The notes under the pieces are model-generated. The model ran no database searches. It saw only the letters and a list, made by a program, of their open reading frames with translations, and was not told the DNA's origin. From Lysobacterales bacterium (GTDB lineage Bacteria > Pseudomonadota > Gammaproteobacteria > Xanthomonadales > Rhodanobacteraceae), in assembly GCA_017305135.1 (NCBI GenBank), contig JAFKNA010000004.1, positions 62,001 through 126,000 on the forward strand: a DNA stretch of 64,000 nucleotides. The letters are read 5' to 3'. How positions within the stretch are numbered: position 1 is the first letter of the stretch; the number at the start of each line of letters is the position of its first letter. The position numbers and the translations under genes are program-made. Of this stretch, positions 43,570 to 51,644 are shown one piece after another.

Positions 43570-45081
43570 TCAGGGATGCGCGGCGCGGCGGTGGGGCAGC
43601 TTGCGCAGCAGCGGCGGCGGCTCGAGCGGGACGCGTCCCTCGAGCACCGGCTCCGCAGGCGGCATCTCGTCGCCCCCGGCGATGCTGCGGGTGCCGGTTC
43701 CCGCGGGATCCAGCCAGTCGCGCAGGCGCTGGTCGGCACTTGGGCCGTCCCAGGCGATGGCGAACTTTCCGTAGCAGTCGGTGCCGCTGTTGGGCTGGGT
43801 CGGCGATACGCTGCTGCAGCCCGCGTTGCCGCCACTCAGGAAGCCGACCAGGCGGTGCCCGCGATCGCCGGCGCTTGCGGGCACGAAGATCCCCGATCCC
43901 GAGGAGCCGCCTTCGGTGGTGCCCTGCGTGTACGGCCCGGTCTGCCAGTGCGTGCCCGGCGCCGGGCGCGCCAGCGTGCAGTTGCCGGTCGTCCGCGGGA
44001 CCGGCCCGGCGGTCACCTTCTTGACGTCGCCGGCGGGGTGGTGAAGGCCGATGGTGCCGGGTGGCGCACTGTCGTTGGCATCCCAGCCGGCGCGGAACAC
44101 GCTCCAGCTCGCCAGCGGCGCGGACTTGAGTTCCATCAGGCTGAAGTCGACGTCGTCGCGAGCCGCACGCAGCCAGGCGCCGCTCTGGTTGTCGTTGAAA
44201 TAGCCGCCCGGCGGCGGGGTGGTCGAGTTGCAGGACGTCGACTGGTAGTTCCAGTAGAGGGTCGCGCTGGCCGCTTCCGCCGCGCTGTCCACGCAGTGCG
44301 CCGCGGTCAGGAACCAGTTGCGGCGCGAGCGCGGCACGTCGGCGAGCAGGGTGCCGGTGCAGCGGTACCACTGGCTGTCCTCGTCGTTGCGGAACTCCAG
44401 GTAGGCCACGGAACTGGCTTCCCTGGCATAGGGCTGGCCGAGGGGGCAGGCGACGTTGACGTTGCAGGCCCCCGAGTTGCCCGGGCTGCCGATCTTCTCG
44501 CGGCCGAACAGGTCGCGAAAGCCCGCGCCGATGCCGTCGAGGAGCAGGAGATTGGCATCGGCAGGTGCGCCCGCGGGGAGCTGCAATTCAAGCGTGGCCA
44601 TGTCTCCGGGCACCACCGGCGCGGTGAAGGTGCCGTCGAAGCCGTCGTCGCCGGTGTAGGGACCTTGGTAGTAGTCGTCGGCTCCGATGACATAGAACCT
44701 GGCGCCTGCCGGAAGGTCGAAATGCCCGAAGGCGAGGCGAAGATCGGTCGCGCCCTGCACTCGGACGCGGCTGCGCCATACCGTCCTGCCATCGGCCAGC
44801 CGGTCCAGCCGGCCATCGGTGTCGGGAGCGATGGACACGGCCAGGCCGGCGGCGACCTTGAGGCGCTTGGTCTGGAACGTGGTCGTGGCCCCGGCCACGG
44901 TGGCTTCGCGCTGCAGTACGGCGGCATCAATCGCCCCAGCCTCGATGACGGGAAGCTCGAAGCCGAGCTTGGCGCCCTGGGTCAGGCTCAGGGGCGGCTC
45001 GCCCTGGCGCGCAGCGGCGGGGCCGGCGGCCAGCATCAGCGACAGGATGAGAAGGACAGGCAGGCGGTACGGCAGATGCAT
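43570..45081 (-). CDS. Secreted trypsin-like (lysyl-endopeptidase-like) serine protease
   Basis: 503 residues. Signal peptide ends near AAGPAAA. A ~180-residue propeptide-like N-terminal domain with beta strands precedes a chymotrypsin-fold protease: His262 in FLTAAHCVD, Asp in RDDVDFSLMEL, Ser394 in GGSSGSG. The architecture and WNYQSTSCN/PPGTIGLHHPAGDVKKV segments resemble Achromobacter/Lysobacter lysyl endopeptidases. Multiple cysteines imply disulfides. Probably a secreted protein-degrading enzyme; whether it is Lys-specific cannot be seen. The C-terminal ~45 residues are Pro/Glu/Arg-rich and unlike the protease core. Confidence 0.9.
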   Translation of the reverse strand: MHLPYRLPVLLILSLMLAAGPAAARQGEPPLSLTQGAKLGFELPVIEAGAIDAAVLQREATVAGATTTFQTKRLKVAAGLAVSIAPDTDGRLDRLADGRTVWRSRVRVQGATDLRLAFGHFDLPAGARFYVIGADDYYQGPYTGDDGFDGTFTAPVVPGDMATLELQLPAGAPADANLLLLDGIGAGFRDLFGREKIGSPGNSGACNVNVACPLGQPYAREASSVAYLEFRNDEDSQWYRCTGTLLADVPRSRRNWFLTAAHCVDSAAEAASATLYWNYQSTSCNSTTPPPGGYFNDNQSGAWLRAARDDVDFSLMELKSAPLASWSVFRAGWDANDSAPPGTIGLHHPAGDVKKVTAGPVPRTTGNCTLARPAPGTHWQTGPYTQGTTEGGSSGSGIFVPASAGDRGHRLVGFLSGGNAGCSSVSPTQPNSGTDCYGKFAIAWDGPSADQRLRDWLDPAGTGTRSIAGGDEMPPAEPVLEGRVPLEPPPLLRKLPHRRAAHP

Positions 45082-45188
45082 GGAGCGGTTCCGGCGGACG
45101 GGAAGACGATGGTAGCCCGCCCCCCGGTTAATGGATGCAAACTGCCGCGTGCGTCGCTACGATCCCTGCATCCCGAAGGAGATTACCC

Positions 45189-45941
45189 ATGCAAAGCGGC
45201 AACCCCACCCTGGGCCGGAACACCTTCCTCGACGTCGGCAGCGGCCGCGTGCTGTCTGGCGAGGGCGTGATGACGCTCGACGGCACCGTCAACAAGACCG
45301 CGTTCCTGCTGATCCTGGCGCTGGCCGGCGGCATGTTCAGCTGGAGCCGCTACGCCGGCCCGGAAACCATTGCCGGATTGATGCCGCTGGCGATGGGCGG
45401 CGCCCTCATCGGCCTCGTGCTGGCACTGGTCACGGTGTTCAAGAAGACCTGGGCGCCGGTGACGGCGCCGATCTATGCGCTGGTCGAGGGCGTCTTCATC
45501 GGTGCGGTCTCGGTCATCCTGGAAGCGCGCTTCCCCGGCATCGTGATGCAGGCGGTCGGGCTCACCTTCGGCGTAATGGCGGCGATGCTGCTGGCCTATC
45601 GCAGCGGGCTGATCCGCGCGACGGAGAAGTTCAAGCTCGGCATTGTCGCCGCGACTGGCGGCATCTTCCTGCTCTACGTCGCCAATCTGGTGATGGGCTT
45701 CTTCGGCCACTCGATCGGCTTCATCAATGCCAGCAGCGGCATCGGCATCGGCTTCAGTCTGGTCGTGGTGGTGATCGCGTCGCTGAACCTGATCCTCGAT
45801 TTCGACCTCATCGAGCAGGGCGTCCGCGCCGGCGCACCCAAGTACATGGAGTGGTACGGCGCCTTCGCGCTGGTGGTGACGCTGGTGTGGCTGTACCTGG
45901 AGATGCTGCGCCTGCTGTCGAAGGTGCAGTCGCGGGATTGA
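45189..45941 (+). CDS. Bax inhibitor-1/YccA-family membrane protein
   Basis: 250-residue polytopic protein with seven predicted helices. Typical positions: APIYALVEGVFIGAVSVILEARFPGIV and ASLNLILDFDLIEQGVRAGAPKYMEWYGAFALVVTLVWLYLEML, with the paired acidic residues used as a pH-sensitive latch in YetJ-type calcium leak channels. Bacterial role: membrane stress or ion leak, possibly FtsH-related as for YccA. AAGGAG lies 8 nt before the ATG at 45189, which is preferred over an earlier in-frame ATG at 45135. Confidence 0.92.
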   Translation: MQSGNPTLGRNTFLDVGSGRVLSGEGVMTLDGTVNKTAFLLILALAGGMFSWSRYAGPETIAGLMPLAMGGALIGLVLALVTVFKKTWAPVTAPIYALVEGVFIGAVSVILEARFPGIVMQAVGLTFGVMAAMLLAYRSGLIRATEKFKLGIVAATGGIFLLYVANLVMGFFGHSIGFINASSGIGIGFSLVVVVIASLNLILDFDLIEQGVRAGAPKYMEWYGAFALVVTLVWLYLEMLRLLSKVQSRD

Positions 45942-45966
45942 TCGAATCGGTCGCCGGCGCCTGGCG

Positions 45967-45988
45967 CAGGAGCGACCTTGTCGCGACC
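45967..45988. repeat. REP-like unit (family A)
   Basis: CAGGAGCGACCTTGTCGCGA palindromic unit 25 nt after the YccA-family stop, between convergent genes. Single copy. Confidence 0.55.
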
Positions 45989-46056
45989 TTGGGCCTGAAG
46001 AGGGAAGCGGCCGGTCGTGGGCCGGCCCACCAGGAACAGGGAGCGCCGCTGGCCCT

Positions 46057-46710
46057 TCAGCGCTTCTGCGCCAGCATCAGCCCATCGCCGATGGTGAGCA
46101 GGACCGGCTCGACGCGGGCGTCGTCGCGGATCTTCGCATTGAGGCGGCCCAGCGCGGCGCTGTCCGCATCGCCCGCGGCGGGGTCGATCACGCGGCCCGA
46201 CCACAGCATGTTGTCCAGCGCGACAATTCCGCCGGGGCGGAGCAGCGCCAGGCAGGCTTCGTAGTAGTCGTCGTAGCCTGCCTTGTCGGCGTCGATGTAG
46301 GCGAAGTCGAAGGGCTCCCCGCCTTCATCGCGGAGCTTGCCCAAGGTGTCGAGGGCCGGGGCGAGGCGCAGTTCGATGCGCCCGGCGATGCCGGCCTCCG
46401 CCCAGTAGCGCTGCGCGATCCGCGTCCATTCGTCGCTGACGTCGCAACAGACCAGCGTGCCGCCGGCGGGCAGGGCGCGGGCGACGGCGAGTGCGCTGTA
46501 GCCGGTGAAGGTGCCGATCTCGATGGCGCGCCGCGCGCCCAGGCTGCGCACCAGCAGCGCGAGCAGGGCGACCTGGTCGGCGCCGGTCTGCATGCCGCCC
46601 TGGGGTAGCTGCGCGGTTTCTTCGCGCAGCCGGCGCGCGATCGCGTCCTCGCGGGTGTGGGCGAGGACGTAGCGTTCGATGTCTTGCGGGACGACGATGG
46701 CGCGGGACAT
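46057..46710 (-). CDS. Class I SAM-dependent O-methyltransferase (caffeoyl-CoA OMT type)
   Basis: 217-residue cytosolic methyltransferase. SAM-binding motif I is AIEIGTFTGYSALAVA; the metal/active region FAYIDADKAGYDDYYE and VALDNMLWSGRV match the cation-dependent OMT family (methyltransferase_3). These methylate catechol-like hydroxyls. It is the last minus-strand gene after the kynurenine genes, 108 nt after the DUF3293 gene, so it may or may not belong to that operon; a catechol-type substrate such as 3-hydroxyanthranilate or 3-hydroxykynurenine is only a speculation. Confidence 0.9.
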   Translation of the reverse strand: MSRAIVVPQDIERYVLAHTREDAIARRLREETAQLPQGGMQTGADQVALLALLVRSLGARRAIEIGTFTGYSALAVARALPAGGTLVCCDVSDEWTRIAQRYWAEAGIAGRIELRLAPALDTLGKLRDEGGEPFDFAYIDADKAGYDDYYEACLALLRPGGIVALDNMLWSGRVIDPAAGDADSAALGRLNAKIRDDARVEPVLLTIGDGLMLAQKR

Positions 46711-46818
46711 GGACTTGGGAGCCTCAAACGTCGAAGGCTGCAGCCTACACCCGTTGACGGGATGCGTTCCTGCGGAACTGCGTGGGACCCCGTTGGCACG
46801 TGCTGGCCGGGCCTGGCA

Positions 46819-47304
46819 TCACTCGGCCCAGTCGAGATCGACGGCGGTCGGGACGAGCGCCCGCCACTCCGGTCGATACATGCGGAGCCGTGCCGGCCCA
46901 CCGCGATGCGCGATGACGATGGCGTTCTGATCGAACGCGCGGGCGAGCGCGTCGAGGGTGCCGAGATCGAGGCCGGCGACCAGCAGGGCGTTCTCGCGCC
47001 AGGCGGATCCCGGAACGTGGCCGAGGCCCGGCAGGACGCGGCAGGGCAGCGCGCGCAGCCGGCCCTGCAAGGCGGCATGGCGGAGCGTGTTGTCGGCGTT
47101 CGGGACGGCGCACGAATGCGGGTTGTCGGCGCTGACGAATGCGGTCAATGGATCGGGCTGCATCCAGTCGAGGATGGCCGGTGGGGCACCCTGGCCCACG
47201 CGCAACGTGGCGATGCTGCCATCGGGCATCGCCACCTCGTAATGCGTGTCGCGATAGGCGGCGAGGAGCGCCCCGACGCGCCCGGACGGGTCGGGTGGGA
47301 GCAC
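46819..47304 (-). CDS. DUF3293 domain protein
   Basis: 161 residues. TAFVSADNPHSCAVPNADNTLRHAALQ and ENALLVAGLDLGTLDALARAFDQNAIV are the DUF3293 signature; function unknown. The GTG start 2 nt after the kmo stop is preferred because kmo and this gene then abut, and no better ATG exists nearby. Tight spacing puts it in the kynurenine operon, but no enzymatic residues can be pointed out. Confidence 0.75.
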   Translation of the reverse strand: MLPPDPSGRVGALLAAYRDTHYEVAMPDGSIATLRVGQGAPPAILDWMQPDPLTAFVSADNPHSCAVPNADNTLRHAALQGRLRALPCRVLPGLGHVPGSAWRENALLVAGLDLGTLDALARAFDQNAIVIAHRGGPARLRMYRPEWRALVPTAVDLDWAE

Positions 47305-47306
47305 GC

Positions 47307-48758
47307 TCAGGCGGCGATCGGCGCGATGCGGGCGCGGACCAGCGCATCGGCGCGGGCGAGATCGACCTGGCCGATGTGCTGCAGGCCGTCGCACAGTTCG
47401 TGCAACAGCGCGTCCTGCAGCATGCCGCGGGCGAAGGCTTCCCGGTAGGGCATGCGGCTGAAGGTGACCATCGAGTAGCGCGGCACGAAGCGGCCGGGAT
47501 GGCGCTCGGCCAGCAGGCGTCCCAGCTCGCGGCGCAGCAGGAAGCCCGGATCGGCCACCGAGTCGCGCATCTCGACATAGTTCTCCAGCGCCATCTCGAT
47601 GATCGCCTCGGCATTGGGCTTGCGGCGGCGTTGGAACTCGGCGAACACCGCGGCGCGATCGGCCGGGTTCGCGACCAGCAGCTCGGCAAGTTCCAGCGCA
47701 TCCTCGAAGCCGCAGTTCATGCCCTGGCCGTGGAAGGGCACCATGGCATGCGCCGCGTCGCCGAGCAGGACGGCGCGTCCGTCGAGGTGCCAGCGGTCGA
47801 GGTAAAGCGTGGAGAGCACGCCGATCGGGTTGTGGGTGAAATCCTCGTCGAAGTCCGCCAGCAGGGGCAGGAGGTCGGCGAATTCGCGCTCGAAGAAGCG
47901 GCGCGCGGTGGTCGCGTCCGGGATCTCGGCGAAGCTCGGATGGCCGGCGTTGGCGAGGAACAGCGTGACGGTGAAGTTGCCTTCCGCGTTCGGCAGCGCG
48001 ATGCACATGTAGCTGCCGCGCGGCCAGATATGGAGTGCGTTCGGCTCGATGGCGAAGGGAGACGGCTGAGGGCCGAGGTCGAGGCCGCCAGCAGCGGCCG
48101 AGGGGGAGGCAGGGATGCCGACCGGAGGGCTCTCCATGGATGGATGCTGGCGCAATGCCGGAATCTCCAGCTCCTTGTAACCATGCCCCAGCGGCTCGAT
48201 GCGCTCGCCAAGCGGCGCCACCGCGTTCATCGCTTCGCGCAGCGCCGACCCTGCGCCGTCGGCGCCGATGGCGAAGGCGCAGGTATGGCTGGACTCGCTC
48301 CCGCTCCGCTCGTCATGGAAGGCGAGCGTGGCGCCTTCGCCAAACGTTGCGCCGGCGAGGCGCTGGTCGAAGCGGAAGCGCGCGCCGGCCCGTTCGGCGG
48401 CGTCGATCAGGGCGATGTTGAGGCGGCCGCGGCTGAGCGACCAGATCACCTCGCTGTCGTCGCGCCCGTAGCGCAGGAGTTCGGCATGACCGTCGCGGTG
48501 GTGCACCATGCGCCCGCGCATCATCACGGCCAGGCGCATCACCTCGTCCTCGGCGCCAGCGTCGCGGACGGCGTGTAGGCCGCGTTCGGCCAGCGCCAGG
48601 TTGATGGAGCGCCCGCCGACATGGCCCGCGCGGCGCGGGTCGGAGCGGCGCTCGAACACCTGCACCTCGAAACCGCGGCGGGCAAGCAGGGTGGCCAGCA
48701 GCGCGCCGACCAGGCCGCCGCCGACCAGGGTGACGGCGCGATGCTCAGGCGCGATCAC
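47307..48758 (-). CDS. kmo: Kynurenine 3-monooxygenase, with a repeat-derived insertion
   Basis: FAD-dependent aromatic hydroxylase of 483 residues converting kynurenine to 3-hydroxykynurenine with NADPH and O2. Rossmann motif GGGLVG at 13-18, SINLALAERG, YGRDDSEVIWSLSRG, GADGAGSALR, and DGRAVLLGDAAHAMVPFHGQGMN near 300. GTG start at 48758 overlaps the kynU stop by 14 nt; no ATG fits. Between YKELEIP and NALHIWP, where relatives such as the Xanthomonas enzyme have about 12 residues, this protein has about 30 more, rich in Pro/Ser/Ala (ASPSAAAGGLDLGPQPS). That DNA (48142-48064) matches an intergenic repeat at 18718. The frame is intact, so the enzyme is probably active, but this is unproven. 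Confidence 0.92.
   Translation of the reverse strand: MIAPEHRAVTLVGGGLVGALLATLLARRGFEVQVFERRSDPRRAGHVGGRSINLALAERGLHAVRDAGAEDEVMRLAVMMRGRMVHHRDGHAELLRYGRDDSEVIWSLSRGRLNIALIDAAERAGARFRFDQRLAGATFGEGATLAFHDERSGSESSHTCAFAIGADGAGSALREAMNAVAPLGERIEPLGHGYKELEIPALRQHPSMESPPVGIPASPSAAAGGLDLGPQPSPFAIEPNALHIWPRGSYMCIALPNAEGNFTVTLFLANAGHPSFAEIPDATTARRFFEREFADLLPLLADFDEDFTHNPIGVLSTLYLDRWHLDGRAVLLGDAAHAMVPFHGQGMNCGFEDALELAELLVANPADRAAVFAEFQRRRKPNAEAIIEMALENYVEMRDSVADPGFLLRRELGRLLAERHPGRFVPRYSMVTFSRMPYREAFARGMLQDALLHELCDGLQHIGQVDLARADALVRARIAPIAA
48064..48142 (-). repeat. Interspersed repeat family D inside kmo
   Basis: Read on the minus strand it begins CATCCATGGAG, contains GGTCGGCATCC and TGGCGGCCTCGACCTCGG, and ends CTCAGCC, the same blocks in the same order as the copy at 18718-18803. 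It encodes about residues 206-232 of kmo in frame. Confidence 0.7.
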
Positions 48759-50046
48759 GGCCGTCGGCCCAGGTGCGCACCGCCTGCACGAAGCGCAGGC
48801 AATCGGCATGGCGGCTGTAGAGCGGCGTCGGTGCCGCCCGGATCACGTCCGGCTCGCGCCAGTCGACGACGATGCCGGCGGCATGGAGGTGCTCGAACAG
48901 CGCGCGTCCGGCGTCGCGTGGCCCCTTCACGCGGAGCGACAACTGGCAGCCGCGGCGCGCGGGTTCGCGCGGCGTGAGGATCTCCAGCACGTCGCCGGCA
49001 TGGCGCTGGATGAGTCCCTCGAAGGTCCCGGTCAGGGCCAGCGATCTGGCGCGCAGCGCGGCCATGCCGGCCTCGCGGAAGATCGCCAGCGACACCCGCA
49101 GCGGCGCCAGCGCCAGGATCGGCGGGTTGCTGAGCTGCCAGCCGTCGGCGCCGCGCGCGGGGACGAACCCGGGCTTCATCTGGAACCGCGTGGCCGGATC
49201 ATGGCCCCACCAGCCGGCGAAGCGCGGCAGGTCGTGCGCGCCGGCATGGCGCTCGTGGACGAAGCAGCCGGCGACCGCGCCGGGTCCGGCGTTGAGGTAC
49301 TTGTAGCTGCACCAGACGGCGAAATCGCAGCCGGCGTCGTGCAGGGCGAGCTCGAGGTTTCCCGCCGCGTGGGCGAGGTCGAAGCCGACCCGGCAGCCCT
49401 GGCGGTGGGCCGCGGCGGTGATGCCGGCGAGGTCGAAGGCCTCGCCGGTGAGGTACTGCACGCCCGGCAACAGCACCAGCGCGATGCGTTCGCCGTGGCG
49501 ATCGATGGCGTCGATGATCGCCCCTGGCGAAATGGTGCCGGCGGGCTCGTCCGCCGCGACCTCGATCAGCGCCTCGGCCGGATCGAAGCCGTGGCAGCGG
49601 ATCTGCGAGGCAACGGCATGCTGGTCCGAAGGGAAGGCGCTCTTCTCGATCAGGATCGCCGGTCGTTCGGGGGTGGGCCGGTAGAAGCTCACCATCATCA
49701 GGTGCAGGTTGACGGTGAGCGAGTTCATCGCCACCACTTCGTGCGGCAGCGCGCCGACCACGGCGGCAAGGTCCTCGCGCACGAACTCGTGATAGGGCAT
49801 CCACGGGTGGCGGCCGCGGAAATGCGCCTCGACCGCCAGTTCGCGCCAGTCGTCGAGTTCTTCCAGCAGCGCCTCGCGCACGGCGCGCGGCTGCAGGCCC
49901 AGCGAATTGCCGCAGAAATACGCCTGCTCGCCCGTGCCGTGGCGGGGAACCAGGAAGCGCTCGCGAAACCGCGCCAGCGGATCCGCGGCGTCGAGCGCCT
50001 CGGCCTGTGCCGCGGCGGCCGAAAAGTCGGTGACGTCCATGGTCAT
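48745..50046 (-). CDS. kynU: Kynureninase
   Basis: PLP enzyme of 433 residues cleaving 3-hydroxykynurenine (or kynurenine) to 3-hydroxyanthranilate (anthranilate) and alanine. Recognised parts: YFCGNSLGLQPRAV, EVVAMNSLTVNLHLMM, SAFPSDQHAV, VGFDLAHAAGN, and the PLP lysine Lys249 in WCSYKYLNAGPG; WWGHDPATRFQM and SNPPILALAPLRVSL follow. Its ATG overlaps the TGA of the upstream small secreted-protein gene (ATGA), so translation is coupled; its 3' end overlaps the kmo start. Confidence 0.96.
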   Translation of the reverse strand: MTMDVTDFSAAAAQAEALDAADPLARFRERFLVPRHGTGEQAYFCGNSLGLQPRAVREALLEELDDWRELAVEAHFRGRHPWMPYHEFVREDLAAVVGALPHEVVAMNSLTVNLHLMMVSFYRPTPERPAILIEKSAFPSDQHAVASQIRCHGFDPAEALIEVAADEPAGTISPGAIIDAIDRHGERIALVLLPGVQYLTGEAFDLAGITAAAHRQGCRVGFDLAHAAGNLELALHDAGCDFAVWCSYKYLNAGPGAVAGCFVHERHAGAHDLPRFAGWWGHDPATRFQMKPGFVPARGADGWQLSNPPILALAPLRVSLAIFREAGMAALRARSLALTGTFEGLIQRHAGDVLEILTPREPARRGCQLSLRVKGPRDAGRALFEHLHAAGIVVDWREPDVIRAAPTPLYSRHADCLRFVQAVRTWADGRDRA

Positions 50047-50552
50047 GGTTGCAGGGAGGCGACGAGGCGGTCGCATCCGCCGTCGAAGTCGTTGCTCCAG
50101 CCGGTGGGCGTGGCGGCCAGCAGCGGACGCCGGCAGCGCACCTCCACCGCAATGGCACCGACCAGGCGGAAGCTGTCCCTCACCAGGTAACGGGTGCCGC
50201 CGCGCTGCACGAAGTAGCGGTGCTGGCCGGCATCCGCGGTGCCATCGGCTTCGTAGCCCGCCTGTGCGCGCGCGCGTTCCTGCTCGTCGGCGACGGCGGC
50301 GCCGAAATCCGCCGGGCTGCCGAGCTGGCGCGTCTTCACTGTCACGTCGGCAGCATCGTCGGTGCCCGCCGCGGCGGCGTTCGGCACCTGGAAGGCGATC
50401 GCCTGTGGATTGCCGTCGCGCTTTTCCATGATCGCCGTCCATGTGGCGGGTGCGTGGAACCGCACGCGGCCGTCGTTGAGCGCGAACTCGGTCGGCGCCT
50501 GGGCGGAGGAAATGCCGGAAGCGAGGAACAGCAGGGCGATGATCGGCTTCAC
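50043..50552 (-). CDS. Small secreted protein of unknown function in the kynurenine operon
   Basis: 169 residues with signal peptide MKPIIALLFLASGISSAQA. The mature part begins as a beta-rich domain (FALNDGRVRFHAPATWTAIMEKRDGNPQAIAFQVPN) reminiscent of PsbP/Mog1-like folds, and has two cysteines near the end (VEVRCRR, GGCDRL). It is not recognised as a known family. It lies 3 nt after the ACMSD gene and overlaps kynU by ATGA, so it is translated with the pathway. A periplasmic product in a cytosolic catabolic operon is unexpected; a role in substrate capture or envelope protection would be a guess. Confidence 0.72.
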   Translation of the reverse strand: MKPIIALLFLASGISSAQAPTEFALNDGRVRFHAPATWTAIMEKRDGNPQAIAFQVPNAAAAGTDDAADVTVKTRQLGSPADFGAAVADEQERARAQAGYEADGTADAGQHRYFVQRGGTRYLVRDSFRLVGAIAVEVRCRRPLLAATPTGWSNDFDGGCDRLVASLQP

Positions 50553-50555
50553 GCG

Positions 50556-51569
50556 TTACTCCATGGTGAAACGGGACAATGGCAGGCCGAGCCATTCCAG
50601 CGCGGTGCCGTGGAAGAGGCGGGCCTCGTCGCCCTGCGGCAGGCCGAGCGCGCTGATGCCGCTGCCAGGCTCCTGCTCGCCGAGCGGGAACGGATAGTCG
50701 GTGCCGAGCATGATGCGCTCGATGCCGGCCACCTCGATCAGGTAACGCAGCGCCGCGTCGTCGTGCACGCAGGAATCGAAATAGACGCGCCGGAGGTAAT
50801 CGCGCGGATTCTGCGCATTGTCGGTGGCGACCAGGTCCGGGCGCATGCGGAAGCCGTGCTCGATGCGGCCGATGGTGTAGGGAAACGAGCCGCCGCCGTG
50901 CGCGAAGCAGACCTTGAGTGCGGGCAGGCGCTCCAGCACGCCGCCGAAGATCAGGCAGCAGGCGGCGCGCGACTGCTCGGCCGGCATGCCGACCAGCCAC
51001 GGCAGCCAGTACTTGGGCATGGAGTCGCGGCCCATCATGTCCCAGGGGTGGACGAGGATGGCCGCGCCGAGGTCGGCGGCGGCCTCGAAGAAGGGGAAGA
51101 GCTCGGGCGCGTCGAGGTTCCAGTCCTCGCAATGCGAGCCGATCTGCACGCCCGACAGCCCGAGCTGGTCGATGCAGCGCTCCATCTCCTGGATGGCGAG
51201 CGTCGGCGACTGCAGGGGCACGGTGCCGATGCCCGCGTAATGGCGCGGATGGTCGCGGCACACCCCGGCCATGTGGTCGTTGAGGTGGCGGTGCAGCTCC
51301 AGCGCCTGGCCGGGTCTGGCCCAGTACGAGAACAGCACCGGCACGGTCGAGATCACCTGCACGCCGACGCCGAACTTCGCGTAATCGGCGATCCGCACCT
51401 CCGGGTCGAAGGCGCTGGCCCACACCTCGCGGAAGAAGCGGCCGTCCTTGTAGATGCGGTGGCGGTTGTCCGCATGCACCATCACCGGGAAGCGGTCGTC
51501 GCCGTACTTGGCGGCGAGGTTCGGCCAGTCCGCCGGCAGGATGTGTGCGTGGGTGTCGATCTTGAGCAT
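50556..51569 (-). CDS. nbaD: 2-amino-3-carboxymuconate-6-semialdehyde decarboxylase (ACMSD)
   Basis: 337-residue zinc amidohydrolase-superfamily decarboxylase. The metal ligands match the Pseudomonas enzyme: His7 and His9 (DTHAHILP), His174 (LVHPWDMMG) and Asp291 (LGTDYPFP), with catalytic His224 (FAHGGGSFPY). It removes CO2 from ACMS to give 2-aminomuconate-6-semialdehyde, diverting the pathway from quinolinate and NAD to full degradation. The gene lies between FUSC (75-nt gap) and the small secreted protein (3-nt gap). Confidence 0.95.
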   Translation of the reverse strand: MLKIDTHAHILPADWPNLAAKYGDDRFPVMVHADNRHRIYKDGRFFREVWASAFDPEVRIADYAKFGVGVQVISTVPVLFSYWARPGQALELHRHLNDHMAGVCRDHPRHYAGIGTVPLQSPTLAIQEMERCIDQLGLSGVQIGSHCEDWNLDAPELFPFFEAAADLGAAILVHPWDMMGRDSMPKYWLPWLVGMPAEQSRAACCLIFGGVLERLPALKVCFAHGGGSFPYTIGRIEHGFRMRPDLVATDNAQNPRDYLRRVYFDSCVHDDAALRYLIEVAGIERIMLGTDYPFPLGEQEPGSGISALGLPQGDEARLFHGTALEWLGLPLSRFTME

Positions 51570-51644
51570 CCGCAGAGTCTAACCGCTGCGCCGGCTGCGT
51601 CGCATCCGCAGCGGACGGCGCCCGCAATCGCGCCCGGATATCAC

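Noticed and set aside
48758-48809. ATG start for kmo at 48809
   Set aside because: It would overlap kynU by 65 nt and add a Cys-rich leader not seen in the family; GTG at 48758 fits the normal N-terminus better.
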